A DNA stretch of 55,865 bases from Nitrospirota bacterium (GTDB lineage Bacteria; Nitrospirota; Thermodesulfovibrionia; Thermodesulfovibrionales; Magnetobacteriaceae): assembly GCA_015233895.1 (NCBI GenBank), contig JADFXG010000018.1:1-55865 (forward strand), written 5' to 3'. Positions 1 through 9,323 of this stretch are shown here, piece by piece (within the stretch, counting starts at the first letter, position 1; each line of letters opens with the position of its first letter). The notes beneath the pieces are model-generated. The model worked only from the letters and a program-made list of their open reading frames with translations, was not told where the DNA came from and did not search any database. Both the position numbers and the translations under genes were made by a program.

Positions 1-129
1 GGAGACAGCCATTGAGAAACTGGAGCCAGACTGTCTCTCAACTTGCTTTATTTTTTGAGGGTAGGCTAAAATTGGATATTACCGTTTAAGGTGATTTCAC
101 ACTTGACACAGTTTATTGAATATATCCTG
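1..129. other. left-edge stretch, possible toxin remnant or IS end
   Basis: No intact gene is visible. On the minus strand the antitoxin stop codon overlaps an ATG (ATGA at 130-133), the usual arrangement for a toxin start, but that frame stops after about six codons. The remaining DNA contains short inverted arms (ggagacag at 1-8 and ctgtctc at 31-37). An insertion or deletion that removed the toxin is one reading; a transposon end is another. Neither is proven from this window. Confidence 0.25.
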
Positions 130-351
130 TCATTTCCTTTTTACTAATTGTGACTTAAGTTCATCGTAAGAAAGAAGCTGTTCATGATTGTTTTCATAAT
201 TACTAAATCGTTTATTTAATTCATTTACATGGCTTTGAGGTACTGGAATATCTAACTCGTTCAAAGCAATACTGTCCCAAAGCTCCTCTGCTAATTGTAT
301 CTTTTCATGTACGCTCATTTCGGTAATATTTGGAATATCGTTCACATGCAT
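130..351 (-). CDS. putative addiction-module antitoxin (unstable antitoxin family)
   Basis: A 73-residue acidic, helical protein. The core MSVHEKIQLAEELWDSIA followed by a proline, a run of charged helix and a conserved-looking end (SYDELKSQLVKRK) matches the layout of the short putative addiction module component family (PF09720-type), whose members neutralise RelE/ParE-like toxins. The ATG at 351 is chosen because GGGAGAGAG lies just upstream; a longer frame reaches 420 but has no such site. The stop overlaps an ATG that would start a toxin gene, yet no toxin frame follows, so this seems to be an orphan antitoxin. The family call is from pattern recognition; the toxin loss is inference. Confidence 0.6.
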   Translation of the reverse strand: MHVNDIPNITEMSVHEKIQLAEELWDSIALNELDIPVPQSHVNELNKRFSNYENNHEQLLSYDELKSQLVKRK

Positions 352-465
352 ACTCTCTCCCATCACTAAAGATATAATCTGTACCGGCACGTAACCATTA
401 TATAATTCAATTATAGGCATTTTCGCTGTTTTTTTGCAAAACTATATTATATAATACCCCAGCAT

Positions 466-1290
466 ATGGACTTATACCAAAAAATTCGAACAGGTTTTTT
501 TGTGATAGCAGGGCCCTGTGTTATAGAGAGCCGTGAGCTTGCTATGTCGTCGGCATTTGAGCTTAAGGAAATATGCAGTTCACTTGGAATAACATTCATT
601 TATAAGAGTTCCTATGATAAGGCAAACAGAACATCATTAGATGGCTTCAGGGGTATTGGATCGGCTAAAAGAATAGAAAACGGCCTTCAAATATTAAACG
701 ATGTGAAAGAAAAATACGATGTCGCTGTTTTAACCGATGTTCACTCAGCTGAGGAGGCTGTAATTGCATCCGAGTTTGTGGATATAATCCAGATACCAGC
801 ACTCCTTTCCAGACAAACAGATATAATCATAGCAGCCTCAAAGACGGGTAGGACAGTAAATATCAAAAAAGGACAGTTTATGGCTCCCTCCGATATTACA
901 AACGTAATCGCGAAATTCACGTCAACCGGAAACACAAATCTCCTCATAACCGAACGCGGCACAACATTTGGCTATGGCAATCTTGTGGTGGATTTCAGGG
1001 GGATTCCTATTATGAAACAGTATGGCTTTCCGGTTGTGTTTGACGCAACCCACAGTGTACAGTTGCCGGGTGGGCTTGGAAATGCCTCAGGGGGAGAGCG
1101 GAAATTTGTTCCCACATTGGCAAAAGCAGCGGTTGCTGCCGGCTGTGACGGACTTTTTATGGAGGTACACCCGGAGCCTGACAATGCCCTCTGTGATGGC
1201 CCAAATATGATTAATTATGAAACCGCTAAAAATGTCCTTAACGTTTCTAAAGCCATATATGAACTGATTAATTCCACTAAGCAGTTATAG
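466..1290 (+). CDS. kdsA: 3-deoxy-D-manno-octulosonate 8-phosphate synthase
   Basis: A cytoplasmic enzyme that condenses phosphoenolpyruvate with arabinose 5-phosphate to make KDO 8-phosphate for the lipopolysaccharide inner core. The 274 residues cover the whole TIM-barrel family: IAGPCVIES near residue 14, YKSSYDKANRTS, the LTDVHS strand, the QIPALLSRQTD segment, NIKKGQFMAP, and the late DATHSVQ and EVHPEPDNA stretches. Cys18 in GPC marks the metal-dependent class; metal-independent enzymes such as that of E. coli carry Asn there. The start has only a weak ribosome site. The next gene begins 4 bases after the stop, so the two are probably co-transcribed. It indicates a diderm, LPS-making cell. 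Confidence 0.96.
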   Translation: MDLYQKIRTGFFVIAGPCVIESRELAMSSAFELKEICSSLGITFIYKSSYDKANRTSLDGFRGIGSAKRIENGLQILNDVKEKYDVAVLTDVHSAEEAVIASEFVDIIQIPALLSRQTDIIIAASKTGRTVNIKKGQFMAPSDITNVIAKFTSTGNTNLLITERGTTFGYGNLVVDFRGIPIMKQYGFPVVFDATHSVQLPGGLGNASGGERKFVPTLAKAAVAAGCDGLFMEVHPEPDNALCDGPNMINYETAKNVLNVSKAIYELINSTKQL

Positions 1291-1294
1291 TTTT

Positions 1295-2149
1295 GTGATT
1301 GCTGAGTTTTTAACTTATCTCACCACTCCGGCACCTCTTTATGTTAAACGTATGGGCTATCTCAAAGAAGCGATTGCTATAGAAGCCCGCTATAAAAGAT
1401 GTAAGGCAGCATGGTCACCGCATCTGGAAAATTCTAAAAATTTCATCATTAATGCTCTCAAGCGTTGCAAAGCTTTCAGAACGGTTGTTGTGCTTGGCTC
1501 TGGGAATCTGTTGGATTTACCATTATTACAACTCAGCCAGACATTTGAGAAAGTTATTTTAGTTGACATTGTTCATCTTGGTAAAATTCTCAAAACCATA
1601 AGAAAATTTACTAACGTGGTTTCACACTCTTGTGATATTACGGAGACATCCGAGATCATCTTCAATTTAATCAAAAACCGGACAAACACTACTGAGCATA
1701 TTGAATTGCCTATGCCAAAGATGTTTCATTTACCGGAGACTCAGGGCAACTGTACCGACCTTGTAATATCCCTGAACATTTTTTCACAGCTTACCGTTAT
1801 GCCAAGAGAGTATATTCTAAAAAACAAAGCCTCAGAGGATGGCACTGTCTTAAAGAGATGGGAAAACGAGGTATTGGAAGCGCATCTGGATGCTCTCATG
1901 GCATTAAAAACCAATGTGTGTTTGATTACGGATTTTGAATTTATTGAACGCAACCATCGCACACAATCTCTAAACCAATACTACACGCTAACAGGTATCA
2001 ACCTCCCACTGCCTGAGAAAACATGGACCTGGAACATAGCGCCAAAAGGGGAGATATCAAACGATATTTCGATAGAAAGAAAAGTTGCTGCCTTTTTTTT
2101 CAATCCGGATAAGCAGATTACATCAGTTCATCACAAAAATATCTTATAA
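1295..2149 (+). CDS. SAM-dependent methyltransferase-like protein of unknown function
   Basis: A 284-residue protein starting at GTG, 4 bases after kdsA. Residues 64-73 (VVVLGSGNLL) resemble the glycine-rich SAM-binding loop and Asp91 at the end of the next strand (VILVD) fits the acidic residue that binds the ribose, so a Rossmann methyltransferase fold is likely. The rest is not recognised and no substrate can be inferred. Position next to kdsA hints at an envelope role, but that is only context. The last 19 bases overlap the end of the convergent hyfI-like gene, so the transcripts share 3' ends. Confidence 0.6.
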   Translation: MIAEFLTYLTTPAPLYVKRMGYLKEAIAIEARYKRCKAAWSPHLENSKNFIINALKRCKAFRTVVVLGSGNLLDLPLLQLSQTFEKVILVDIVHLGKILKTIRKFTNVVSHSCDITETSEIIFNLIKNRTNTTEHIELPMPKMFHLPETQGNCTDLVISLNIFSQLTVMPREYILKNKASEDGTVLKRWENEVLEAHLDALMALKTNVCLITDFEFIERNHRTQSLNQYYTLTGINLPLPEKTWTWNIAPKGEISNDISIERKVAAFFFNPDKQITSVHHKNIL

Positions 2150-2637
2150 AATCCGTTTAGAATATCTGTGGGTGTCGGAGGACAGCCTGGAATATAAATA
2201 TCCACTGGAATTACCTTATCAATGCCTCCCAATGAGGCATAGCTCTGTCCAAATATCCCGCCGTTACATCCGCAGTCACCTACTGCTATTACAAGTTTTG
2301 GAGACGGTACGGCATCGTATGTTCTGCGGAGAGCTATTTCCATATTTGCCGTTACAGGCCCAGTGACAAGCAGCACATCGGCAAATCTCGGTGAAGCTGT
2401 AAAGTGTATTCCAAATTGCTCACAGTTATACACTGGATTATTTATGGCATGGATTTCAAGCTCACAACCGTTACATGAACCGGCATCCACCTCTCTTACT
2501 GTCAAACTTCTTTGGAAGCGTTTTTTTACTGAATCCTCTAATTTAATTTCCCCAATTGTTATTTTAGGGTCATCGCTCCGTGGGGTCAGCTCTGTAACAA
2601 TACCGGTACGAAATATCTGCCGCAGAATTCTAATCAT
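2131..2637 (-). CDS. hydrogenase-4/complex I small subunit homologue (HyfI/NuoB-like)
   Basis: A 168-residue peripheral subunit homologous to HyfI, HycG and NuoB, which carry the proximal [4Fe-4S] (N2-type) cluster on the cytoplasmic side of the membrane arm. The ligand set is present: Cys55 and Cys58 in CNGCELE, Cys122 in GDCGCNGG and Cys152 in PGCPPTP. It is the last gene of the operon and its ATG overlaps the stop of the large-subunit gene by four bases (ATGA), indicating translational coupling. An intact small-subunit cluster combined with a large subunit lacking NiFe ligands points to an Ehr complex rather than a working hydrogenase. Confidence 0.9.
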   Translation of the reverse strand: MIRILRQIFRTGIVTELTPRSDDPKITIGEIKLEDSVKKRFQRSLTVREVDAGSCNGCELEIHAINNPVYNCEQFGIHFTASPRFADVLLVTGPVTANMEIALRRTYDAVPSPKLVIAVGDCGCNGGIFGQSYASLGGIDKVIPVDIYIPGCPPTPTDILNGFYKIFL

Positions 2638-4199
2638 AAATCGTGCCCCGAATATGATTGATTAAAACTCTTATTACACAGAGGGAAATCCGGTACAATG
2701 TTGCCTTTTATAGCCTGCTCAAGAGCCAGCCAGTTAAGAGCGGACGGATCTCTGACCATGCATCTGTTAATTACATCACCACTATGGCCGCTTTGCAACC
2801 AGTAGATAATCTCTCCGCGCCAGCCCTCTACGGCAGCAAACCCCGTAGCCTCAGGTAAAGGAACCCTACAGTCAGTCACAATGCCGCCCTGCGGTATCCC
2901 CCTAAGGATTCGTCGTATAAGCCGTACAGACTCCCTGATTTCTGAAACTCTTACCCACACTCTTGCGTGAACATCTCCAGCAGTAAGCACAGGCGGCTCT
3001 ATTTGCAATGAATCATACGGTGGATATGGAGTATGAATTCTGCAATCCACGTTAAGCCCGCTGGCACGCGCCACTATTCCTACAGTGCAGAGCTCTCTTG
3101 CTAACTCTGAGGTCAAAATGCCTGTGTTGCGCACCCTGTCCTCAAGCGAGGAACTCTCCTCATATATGGTTACAAGGTGTTCAAAGTCCTCTTCAATAAT
3201 ATTAAGCTCTGATAATATTTCCTTTTTGGCGCTTGAATCTATATCTGCCGCCACTCCGCCCGGTACAACCCGATCCATCAAAAACCTGTGGCCGAAGAGT
3301 TTATAATTTGTGCGAACAATTGTTTCCTTAAGCCGGGAGCACTGATACAACATAAAGGCAAAGGCCGCATCATTACAAATAGCGCCAATGTCTCCAAGAT
3401 GATTGGCAATTCGCTCTCTTTCAAGAAAAAGCGCCCTTAACCATTGAGCTCTTGCCGGTACCTCCGTGCGTGTCATTGATTCCAATGCCATTGAGTACGC
3501 TGTAGCATGTGCTACTGTTGTATCTCCGGATACACGAGCTGCTAATTTTACACCGCTTTCCCACGTCATTGCCTCAAATCTCTTCTCTATCCCCTTATGT
3601 ACGTAGCCAAGACGCTCCTCAAGGTTAATGATTGTCTCACCAACTGCCTGAAACCTAAAGTGCCCGGGCTCAATTATACCGGCATGTACCGGCCCAACCG
3701 GTATCTCATACACACCCTCACCCTCAGCCTTCAGCCATTGATACTGCCCATCGGTGCGCATCAGAGGGGTTGAGGCATTGAAAGATTTCCTAAGCGGAAA
3801 GGTATCCGAAGGCCAGTCCTCAAATTTTATCCACGGCCTGTCATCAGGATGGCCTACAGGAATTACCCCCATCAGACTGTGTATCTGCCGCTCAAACCTG
3901 TATGCTGGTACAAAGTGTTTAGTGAGGGTTGGAAATGTCGGATTATCATTGGGTAACTCTGCTTTCACTATAAGATACTCCCCTCCCCAGTGGTAACAGG
4001 CATAAATGCCAAACCCACTGCCAAAGACCGTCTCATCCGAGGCCCACTCTGCGCACAAAAGCGCATAGGCGTCTTTTAACACTTTGGCAGCCTCAGCAAA
4101 TCTCCCCACAGGGACTGTAAATGTTGACTGAGCAGCCTTTTCATGCGGTATCGCCTCCGCTTCAAATGCAGCTATCAGGGCCTCTTCTAATATTTTCAT
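2634..4199 (-). CDS. hydrogenase-4-like large subunit lacking NiFe ligands (Ehr/HyfG-like)
   Basis: A 521-residue fusion of an N-terminal NuoC-like domain (about 1-150) and a NuoD/HyfG-like large-subunit domain (GYVHKGIEKRFEAM near 198). In group 4 NiFe hydrogenases the metal centre is held by two CxxC pairs. Here the N-terminal pair is RVSGDTT (Ser224, Thr227) and the C-terminal pair in the tail NKSFNQSYSGHDL aligns as Ser515 and Gly518, so all four ligands are missing. The protein therefore belongs with energy-converting-hydrogenase-related (Ehr) complexes or complex I. ATG at 4199 overlaps the upstream stop (ATGA). The longer frame to 4229 lies inside the upstream gene and is not needed. 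Confidence 0.9.
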   Translation of the reverse strand: MKILEEALIAAFEAEAIPHEKAAQSTFTVPVGRFAEAAKVLKDAYALLCAEWASDETVFGSGFGIYACYHWGGEYLIVKAELPNDNPTFPTLTKHFVPAYRFERQIHSLMGVIPVGHPDDRPWIKFEDWPSDTFPLRKSFNASTPLMRTDGQYQWLKAEGEGVYEIPVGPVHAGIIEPGHFRFQAVGETIINLEERLGYVHKGIEKRFEAMTWESGVKLAARVSGDTTVAHATAYSMALESMTRTEVPARAQWLRALFLERERIANHLGDIGAICNDAAFAFMLYQCSRLKETIVRTNYKLFGHRFLMDRVVPGGVAADIDSSAKKEILSELNIIEEDFEHLVTIYEESSSLEDRVRNTGILTSELARELCTVGIVARASGLNVDCRIHTPYPPYDSLQIEPPVLTAGDVHARVWVRVSEIRESVRLIRRILRGIPQGGIVTDCRVPLPEATGFAAVEGWRGEIIYWLQSGHSGDVINRCMVRDPSALNWLALEQAIKGNIVPDFPLCNKSFNQSYSGHDL

Positions 4200-5644
4200 T
4201 TTAGTAACTCCACGGCACTCTGAAACCATTTATTTAAAAAATCCGGTATATAAAACCCCAGAGCGAGCACAAGCGCCATGTGAAGCAAAACCGGCGTGCG
4301 GGCTGTCTTTAGCGGCGTATAGTATGAGGGGACATCCCCTGATGCCATATACTGGACTTTCCTTAACAGCCCTGCAAAGGCAACAGCCAGCCCAATCAGG
4401 ATAAAGGGAGTCAACAGTGGAACATCCTTAATGGTAGCCGTTAGTATTAGAAATTCACTGGTAAAAATACCAAAGGGCGGCATACCGGCTATTGCCAAAA
4501 CACCCAACATAAGAGTCCAGCCAACAAACGTGTCGCTTTTAAAAAGACCCCTTATTTTAGAAATTTCTTGTGTCCAGTGCATTTGACAGGCGTGCCCTGT
4601 GGTAAAAAATATGGAGGACTTTGTCAGACTGTGCATAAGCATATGCAGCAGTGCGCCATAGGTGGCAATGGAACCGCCAAGGCCAAAGGCAAAAGTGGCA
4701 ATTCCCATGTGTTCCACCGATGAGTATGAAAACATTCGTTTGATGTCTTTTTGTCTTAGAATGGAAAAGGAGGCAACTAATATAGAGACAATGCCAAAAC
4801 CCATCATAATATGTCCGGCATAGTGGCTGTGCGTAGAGCCATCCACCAGCACCTTACATCTTACAAGGGCATAGAGAGCGATATTTAACAAAAGCCCGGA
4901 AAGCACTGCCGATATCGGCGTAGGGCCCTCGCTGTGGGCATCCGGAAGCCAGTTGTGAAGGGGAACAAGACCCACCTTTGTGCCGTAACCCACAACCAGA
5001 AAAACAAATGCAAGAGAAAGCACAGTTGGCTCAAGTTTCCCGCTTACCCCTATCAGATTTGTCCAAAGGAGCGCCTCTCCACCCTCTCCAAGCACTTTTT
5101 CGGCAGCAAAGTACAGTAATACGGTGCCAAACAGTGCCTGAGCAATCCCAACCCCGCACAGGATAAAGTATTTCCACGCAGCCTCGATAGCGCTCGGTGT
5201 GCGGTAGAGAGAGACCAAAAGCACAGTTGATAAGGTGGCAAGCTCCATAGCTATCCATAACACGCCTATGTTGTTAGTCAGAAGACATAGCAGCATTGCA
5301 AAGATAAACATCTGAAACATTGCATGATAAAAGCGCATACGGATATGCCCAATCCGCCCGTGTTCCCGCTCTCTTTGCATATATCTGCGGCTGAAAATAG
5401 CCGTGGTCATAGACACAAAAGAAGTAAGCACTGAAAGATATACGCTAAAAGCGTCAACATAAAAGAACTTGCCACCTGCTATAATCGCCCCTGTGCTGCA
5501 TACCTTAACGGCAAGTGCAACGCCTGCCGCAAGTGTTAACGCTGAGCCTAAAATGTTTACATTAGGAGCAAATCTCCTGTCGCCAATCAGTGCCAAAGCT
5601 AAAGCAGCAACAAGGGGAGTTATAAGCAAGATAAGAAGAATCAT
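4196..5644 (-). CDS. antiporter-like membrane subunit (HyfF/NuoN-type)
   Basis: A 482-residue, almost wholly hydrophobic protein with about 13-14 predicted membrane helices, homologous to HyfF and the Mrp/NuoL-M-N proton-pumping subunits. Conserved pump features are readable: GTKVGLVPLHNWLPDAHSEG, with Lys and His in the discontinuous helix, followed by PTPISAVLSGLLLNIALYAL, and later SYSSVEHMGI and a LTKSSIFFTTGH segment. It probably translocates protons or sodium ions driven by electron transfer in the peripheral arm. Start ATG overlaps the hyfE-like stop by one base (TGATG) and its end overlaps the large-subunit start. Confidence 0.9.
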   Translation of the reverse strand: MILLILLITPLVAALALALIGDRRFAPNVNILGSALTLAAGVALAVKVCSTGAIIAGGKFFYVDAFSVYLSVLTSFVSMTTAIFSRRYMQREREHGRIGHIRMRFYHAMFQMFIFAMLLCLLTNNIGVLWIAMELATLSTVLLVSLYRTPSAIEAAWKYFILCGVGIAQALFGTVLLYFAAEKVLGEGGEALLWTNLIGVSGKLEPTVLSLAFVFLVVGYGTKVGLVPLHNWLPDAHSEGPTPISAVLSGLLLNIALYALVRCKVLVDGSTHSHYAGHIMMGFGIVSILVASFSILRQKDIKRMFSYSSVEHMGIATFAFGLGGSIATYGALLHMLMHSLTKSSIFFTTGHACQMHWTQEISKIRGLFKSDTFVGWTLMLGVLAIAGMPPFGIFTSEFLILTATIKDVPLLTPFILIGLAVAFAGLLRKVQYMASGDVPSYYTPLKTARTPVLLHMALVLALGFYIPDFLNKWFQSAVELLK

Positions 5645-6315
5645 CAGTTGTCCTCTCTGAGGCTTTCCATCTGCTCCACACTCAGGCTGTCAAATGTTGT
5701 ACTTATTTGAAAGAAGAATATTCCAAAGATAAAGGCAGCAATTAAAACATCCAAAGCAACTCCGAGTTCTACGACAAGAGGCATACCATATGTTGCACTT
5801 GTTGCGGCAAAAAACAGTCCGTTTTCCATTGCAAGAAACCCTATTATCTGTGTAACTGCATGTTTTCTTGTAATCATCATCAAAAGTCCTATCATGACGG
5901 TCGCCAGTGCTACCGCAAGCGTTGAGCGGGTTACAAGGGTGGAAAGCTGTCTTACCGGGGCTGTAAGATGATAGGAAAATATAACAAGAGCAATACCAAT
6001 CAGCATTGTTGTGGGGATATTTACTATTGTTTCCACCTCTTTCCTTATCTTTAGACGCACTGCAAGAACATACAGTATATACGGTAAGAGAATTACCTTT
6101 ATAGAGAGCGTTAACACTGATGATATATAAAGATGATGTTTTGCAGCCACAAACCCTACAACTGCCGTGTTGATTGAAAGAAACAGCCCCTGCCACGCAA
6201 ATAATGTAACCAGACTCTTTATTTTCCTCTGAGCAAGCATTGCAAAAGCGCTAAGCAACACAAGGGCTGCCAAAAAACTGTTTATCTGTGCCAATACCTG
6301 TAAGTTCATAATCAT
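5644..6315 (-). CDS. hydrogenase-4 membrane subunit E-like (HyfE)
   Basis: A 223-residue membrane protein with about seven hydrophobic helices. Its length, helix pattern and place between HyfC-like and HyfF-like genes match HyfE, which resembles NuoK and contributes to the ion channel of the membrane arm. ATG at 6315 is chosen because it lies two bases after the previous stop with GGAG at the right distance; the frame extends to 6339 but that part is inside the upstream gene. The tail is acidic (EQMESLREDN). Confidence 0.85.
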   Translation of the reverse strand: MIMNLQVLAQINSFLAALVLLSAFAMLAQRKIKSLVTLFAWQGLFLSINTAVVGFVAAKHHLYISSVLTLSIKVILLPYILYVLAVRLKIRKEVETIVNIPTTMLIGIALVIFSYHLTAPVRQLSTLVTRSTLAVALATVMIGLLMMITRKHAVTQIIGFLAMENGLFFAATSATYGMPLVVELGVALDVLIAAFIFGIFFFQISTTFDSLSVEQMESLREDN

Positions 6316-6317
6316 TA

Positions 6318-7265
6318 TCACTCCAGAATGAAAAAACATATCATACCAAGAGCAGCCATTAAAAACGCCGCTCCCAGAAATTCAGTTAACCGAAATAATC
6401 TCATCTTAGCCAGCCCCGTCTCTATCAATACAACCACGGCCCCGATTACGGCTAGCTTGATTACCATTAAAAAAACTGCTACGGCAATCTCCTGTGCACT
6501 GTCTGTGGCAGCTATCCCCCATGGCAGAAAACACGCAATCAAAAGACAGGAAAAGAGCAAAAACCTGATCATTGATCCCCACTCAATAAGTGCAAGGTGC
6601 CGGCCAGAATACTCAAGAATCATTGCCTCATGAACCATAGTAAGCTCCAGATGAGTGGCAGGGTTATCAACCGGCACTCTGCCTGCCTCTGCTATGACAA
6701 CAAGAAAAAACGCAATTGAAGCAAACACTATTGATGGCCTCAAAACCAGAATGCCGCTCTGAAACGAGTGTACTATGTGAAACAGTGATGTTGACTTACT
6801 GGCCAACGACACGGTAAAAATAGCCATAAGAAATGCCGGCTCTGTCAGAGAAGCTATCATCATCTCTCTGCTTGAGCCCATCCCTCCAAAAGCCGTGCCT
6901 ATGTCCATTCCTGCCAGTGCCATGAAAAAGCGTGCGGTTGCAAAAATTGCTGCTATCACAATAATATCGGCGCTGGGCGCTAAAAACAGGTTCATGGAAA
7001 TTATAGGAATCACGCTTCCAACAACAACCGCAGTGCCAAACACCAAATACGGCGTAAAGCGGAATATCCATGAGGCGTTATCGGCTAACACCACATCTTT
7101 GATGAATAACTTAGTAATGTTTCGGTATGGCTGAAACACTCCGGCTGATGATCTCCCTTGAGACCAACACTTTAGCATATCCACCCATCCTGCAAATACA
7201 GGGGCTAATGCCAGCACTATCATTACCTGCAGTGCTTCTATAAAAATTAAATGTAAGGATTTCAT
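6318..7265 (-). CDS. NuoH/HyfC-like membrane subunit
   Basis: A 315-residue membrane protein with about eight helices, homologous to HyfC, HycD and NuoH, the subunit that joins the membrane arm to the iron-sulfur arm. Typical stretches are QPYRNITKLFIKD near residue 45, the acidic loop AEAGRVPVDNPATHLELTM near 195 and EYSGRHLALIEW. The conserved glutamates of the channel entrance are present. The start overlaps the preceding gene end by four bases (ATGA), and the stop is followed after two bases by the hyfE-like start. Confidence 0.9.
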   Translation of the reverse strand: MKSLHLIFIEALQVMIVLALAPVFAGWVDMLKCWSQGRSSAGVFQPYRNITKLFIKDVVLADNASWIFRFTPYLVFGTAVVVGSVIPIISMNLFLAPSADIIVIAAIFATARFFMALAGMDIGTAFGGMGSSREMMIASLTEPAFLMAIFTVSLASKSTSLFHIVHSFQSGILVLRPSIVFASIAFFLVVIAEAGRVPVDNPATHLELTMVHEAMILEYSGRHLALIEWGSMIRFLLFSCLLIACFLPWGIAATDSAQEIAVAVFLMVIKLAVIGAVVVLIETGLAKMRLFRLTEFLGAAFLMAALGMICFFILE

Positions 7266-9313
7266 AACAGAGCCAATAAAAAGATTATTGTTACAAATGA
7301 GTAAATAAGGTACAGGTGTATTCGCCCATGCTGAAGTGTACCGGTCTTTCGGGACAGCAAAAACACTATGTCAACGATAGGTTTGTAGATCCAGCCCCAG
7401 AAACGGTCTCTTATGCGGAGGTAGTAGTTTGACTTCAGAGGAAATGCCGGGTGCCGTTGCTGCGGGGAGAGACTAATCTGTTCTTTTATATCAAACATAT
7501 ATCCAAAGATTCTGCGAATAGGCATAGAGAAAGATATGGCGTTGTACTGCATTTTTTGATTAAGCTTTTGAAATCCGCAATCCCACACCGGTACTCTGCG
7601 GATTTTCCCTGAGTGCACATGAAGCAGTAAATAAGTTACCGCGCAAACTACGACAATGCCGATAAAAACAAGAGGGCCTGAGTATGAGGCACGGTCTGGA
7701 TCCACAGGAGTCAGCCACATCCAGCCATACACGCCTGAGGTTGTAGTGAGCGCTGCCCCAAACAGCCTTTCTGTAATAACATCCATCCAGTTTATCATAA
7801 TTGTAGGCATGATACCAAGACAAAGACAGGTAAGAGCTGCAAACGCCATCCCGATGCGCATTGTCCAACCAACCTCTGTTACCTTTGGCTGATTATGGCC
7901 CCGCCAATTCCCTAAAAATGTAACTCCAAAAACCTTTACAAAACAGGCGGCAGCAAGTGCACCGGTCAGAGCAAGCAGCGATGCTCCAAGCGGTATTAGA
8001 AGCTTCATAAGCTGGTTTGGTATAGACGGAGAGAGCAAAAACGCCTGAAAGGTCAGCCATTCGGAAACAAATCCATTAAATGGGGGAAGCGCAGAAATGG
8101 ATATACAGCCAACAAGAAACAACACAGAAGTCCACGGCATAAAGCGTATGAGTCCTCCCATTTCATCCATGTTCCTTTCATGTGTGGCATGAACAATGGC
8201 GCCGGCTCCCATAAACAATAGTCCCTTAAACATCGCATGATTTATTGTATGGTACAAAGCCGCTATAAGGGCAAGAGCTGCCATTTTAGGCAGATGAAGC
8301 GAGGTAAATATCATAGAGAGCCCTATCCCTATAAGAATTATTCCTATATTTTCCACTGAATGGTAGGCAAGGAGTTTTTTTAAATCATGCTGCATCAGCG
8401 CGTACAGCACGCCCATAACGGCAGAGACCAACCCTAAGATAAGCACCAGAGCGCCCCACCACCATGGATAGACCCGTATGATGTCAAAAGTAATGCGGAT
8501 TATTCCATATATAGCAACTTTAAGCATCACGCCGCTCATTAAAGCGGAAACATTTGACGGAGCCACCGGATGCGCCTCAGGCAGCCATACGTGAAAAGGT
8601 ATAACACCGGCTTTAGCTGCAAACCCGGCAAAAGAAAGTAAAAACGCCGCAGTTGCCCATCTGACGGGAAAATCCACTGCTCTCATTGCATCAAACGTGT
8701 AACCTGTGAAATTTTCAAAACCTGTTGTAACACCAGCCAGCACACCAAAAGCAAGAAGGATTAAAACGGCTCCTACGTGGGCCATTACCATGTAGAGGTA
8801 AGCAGCCCTTCTGTTTTCACTGTGCCCATCCTCAAACATGACCAGAAAGTAGGATGCCCCAGCCATGACCTCCCACGAAATAAGAAAAAACAGGGCATCA
8901 TCGGCAAGTACCACCATAAACATTGCAGCAATAAAGAGATTATAAAACACTATTAATCTCTTTATCGGCTTACCTGAAGCAAATCCCCTTACGTAGCCTA
9001 TTGAATAGATTGAGACATAAAATGAAAGTAATCCGACAATACATAGAAAGTATCCGGAGAGCTGATCAAGCCTCACATGAAACGGAAGAGCGGGTAAACC
9101 AATTGGCAGCACCAGCTGCTCGGTAAGCCCCTCTGTCACTGACAACACTCCGGCAAAAGAAGTCACTAATGAAGCCAGCGCCGAGACACAAAAAGCGATG
9201 TATATCATCAAAGTCCGGTTTTTACCGCTTACAATAACGAATAAGACCGGTAGAATAAACGCTGTGGCAGACGATATTGCTAATTTCACAGGGGATATTA
9301 AGGTCAAATCCAT
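7262..9313 (-). CDS. antiporter-like membrane subunit (HyfB/NuoL-type)
   Basis: A membrane protein of 683 residues (from ATG at 9313) homologous to HyfB/HycC, the largest antiporter-like subunit. It has about 14-16 hydrophobic helices. The pump helix reads KAGVIPFHVWLPEAHPVAPS followed by SALMSGVMLKVAIYG, and HSVENIGIILIG occurs later. A C-terminal cytoplasmic-looking stretch (VPVWDCGFQKLNQKMQYNA) precedes a last helix. The frame extends to 9427, but that part overlaps the regulator gene; ATG 9313 lies 10 bases after the regulator stop. Second gene of the operon. Confidence 0.88.
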   Translation of the reverse strand: MDLTLISPVKLAISSATAFILPVLFVIVSGKNRTLMIYIAFCVSALASLVTSFAGVLSVTEGLTEQLVLPIGLPALPFHVRLDQLSGYFLCIVGLLSFYVSIYSIGYVRGFASGKPIKRLIVFYNLFIAAMFMVVLADDALFFLISWEVMAGASYFLVMFEDGHSENRRAAYLYMVMAHVGAVLILLAFGVLAGVTTGFENFTGYTFDAMRAVDFPVRWATAAFLLSFAGFAAKAGVIPFHVWLPEAHPVAPSNVSALMSGVMLKVAIYGIIRITFDIIRVYPWWWGALVLILGLVSAVMGVLYALMQHDLKKLLAYHSVENIGIILIGIGLSMIFTSLHLPKMAALALIAALYHTINHAMFKGLLFMGAGAIVHATHERNMDEMGGLIRFMPWTSVLFLVGCISISALPPFNGFVSEWLTFQAFLLSPSIPNQLMKLLIPLGASLLALTGALAAACFVKVFGVTFLGNWRGHNQPKVTEVGWTMRIGMAFAALTCLCLGIMPTIMINWMDVITERLFGAALTTTSGVYGWMWLTPVDPDRASYSGPLVFIGIVVVCAVTYLLLHVHSGKIRRVPVWDCGFQKLNQKMQYNAISFSMPIRRIFGYMFDIKEQISLSPQQRHPAFPLKSNYYLRIRDRFWGWIYKPIVDIVFLLSRKTGTLQHGRIHLYLIYSFVTIIFLLALL

Positions 9314-9323
9314 AGCGGGTTTC

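Noticed and set aside
2634-4199. Functional NiFe hydrogenase large subunit
   Set aside because: All four nickel-iron ligand cysteines are replaced, so a hydrogenase call is not supported.
5690-6196. 168-residue minus-strand frame inside the hyfE-like gene
   Set aside because: Same strand, other frame, Cys/Ser/Asn-rich noise; the hyfE-like frame is the coding one.
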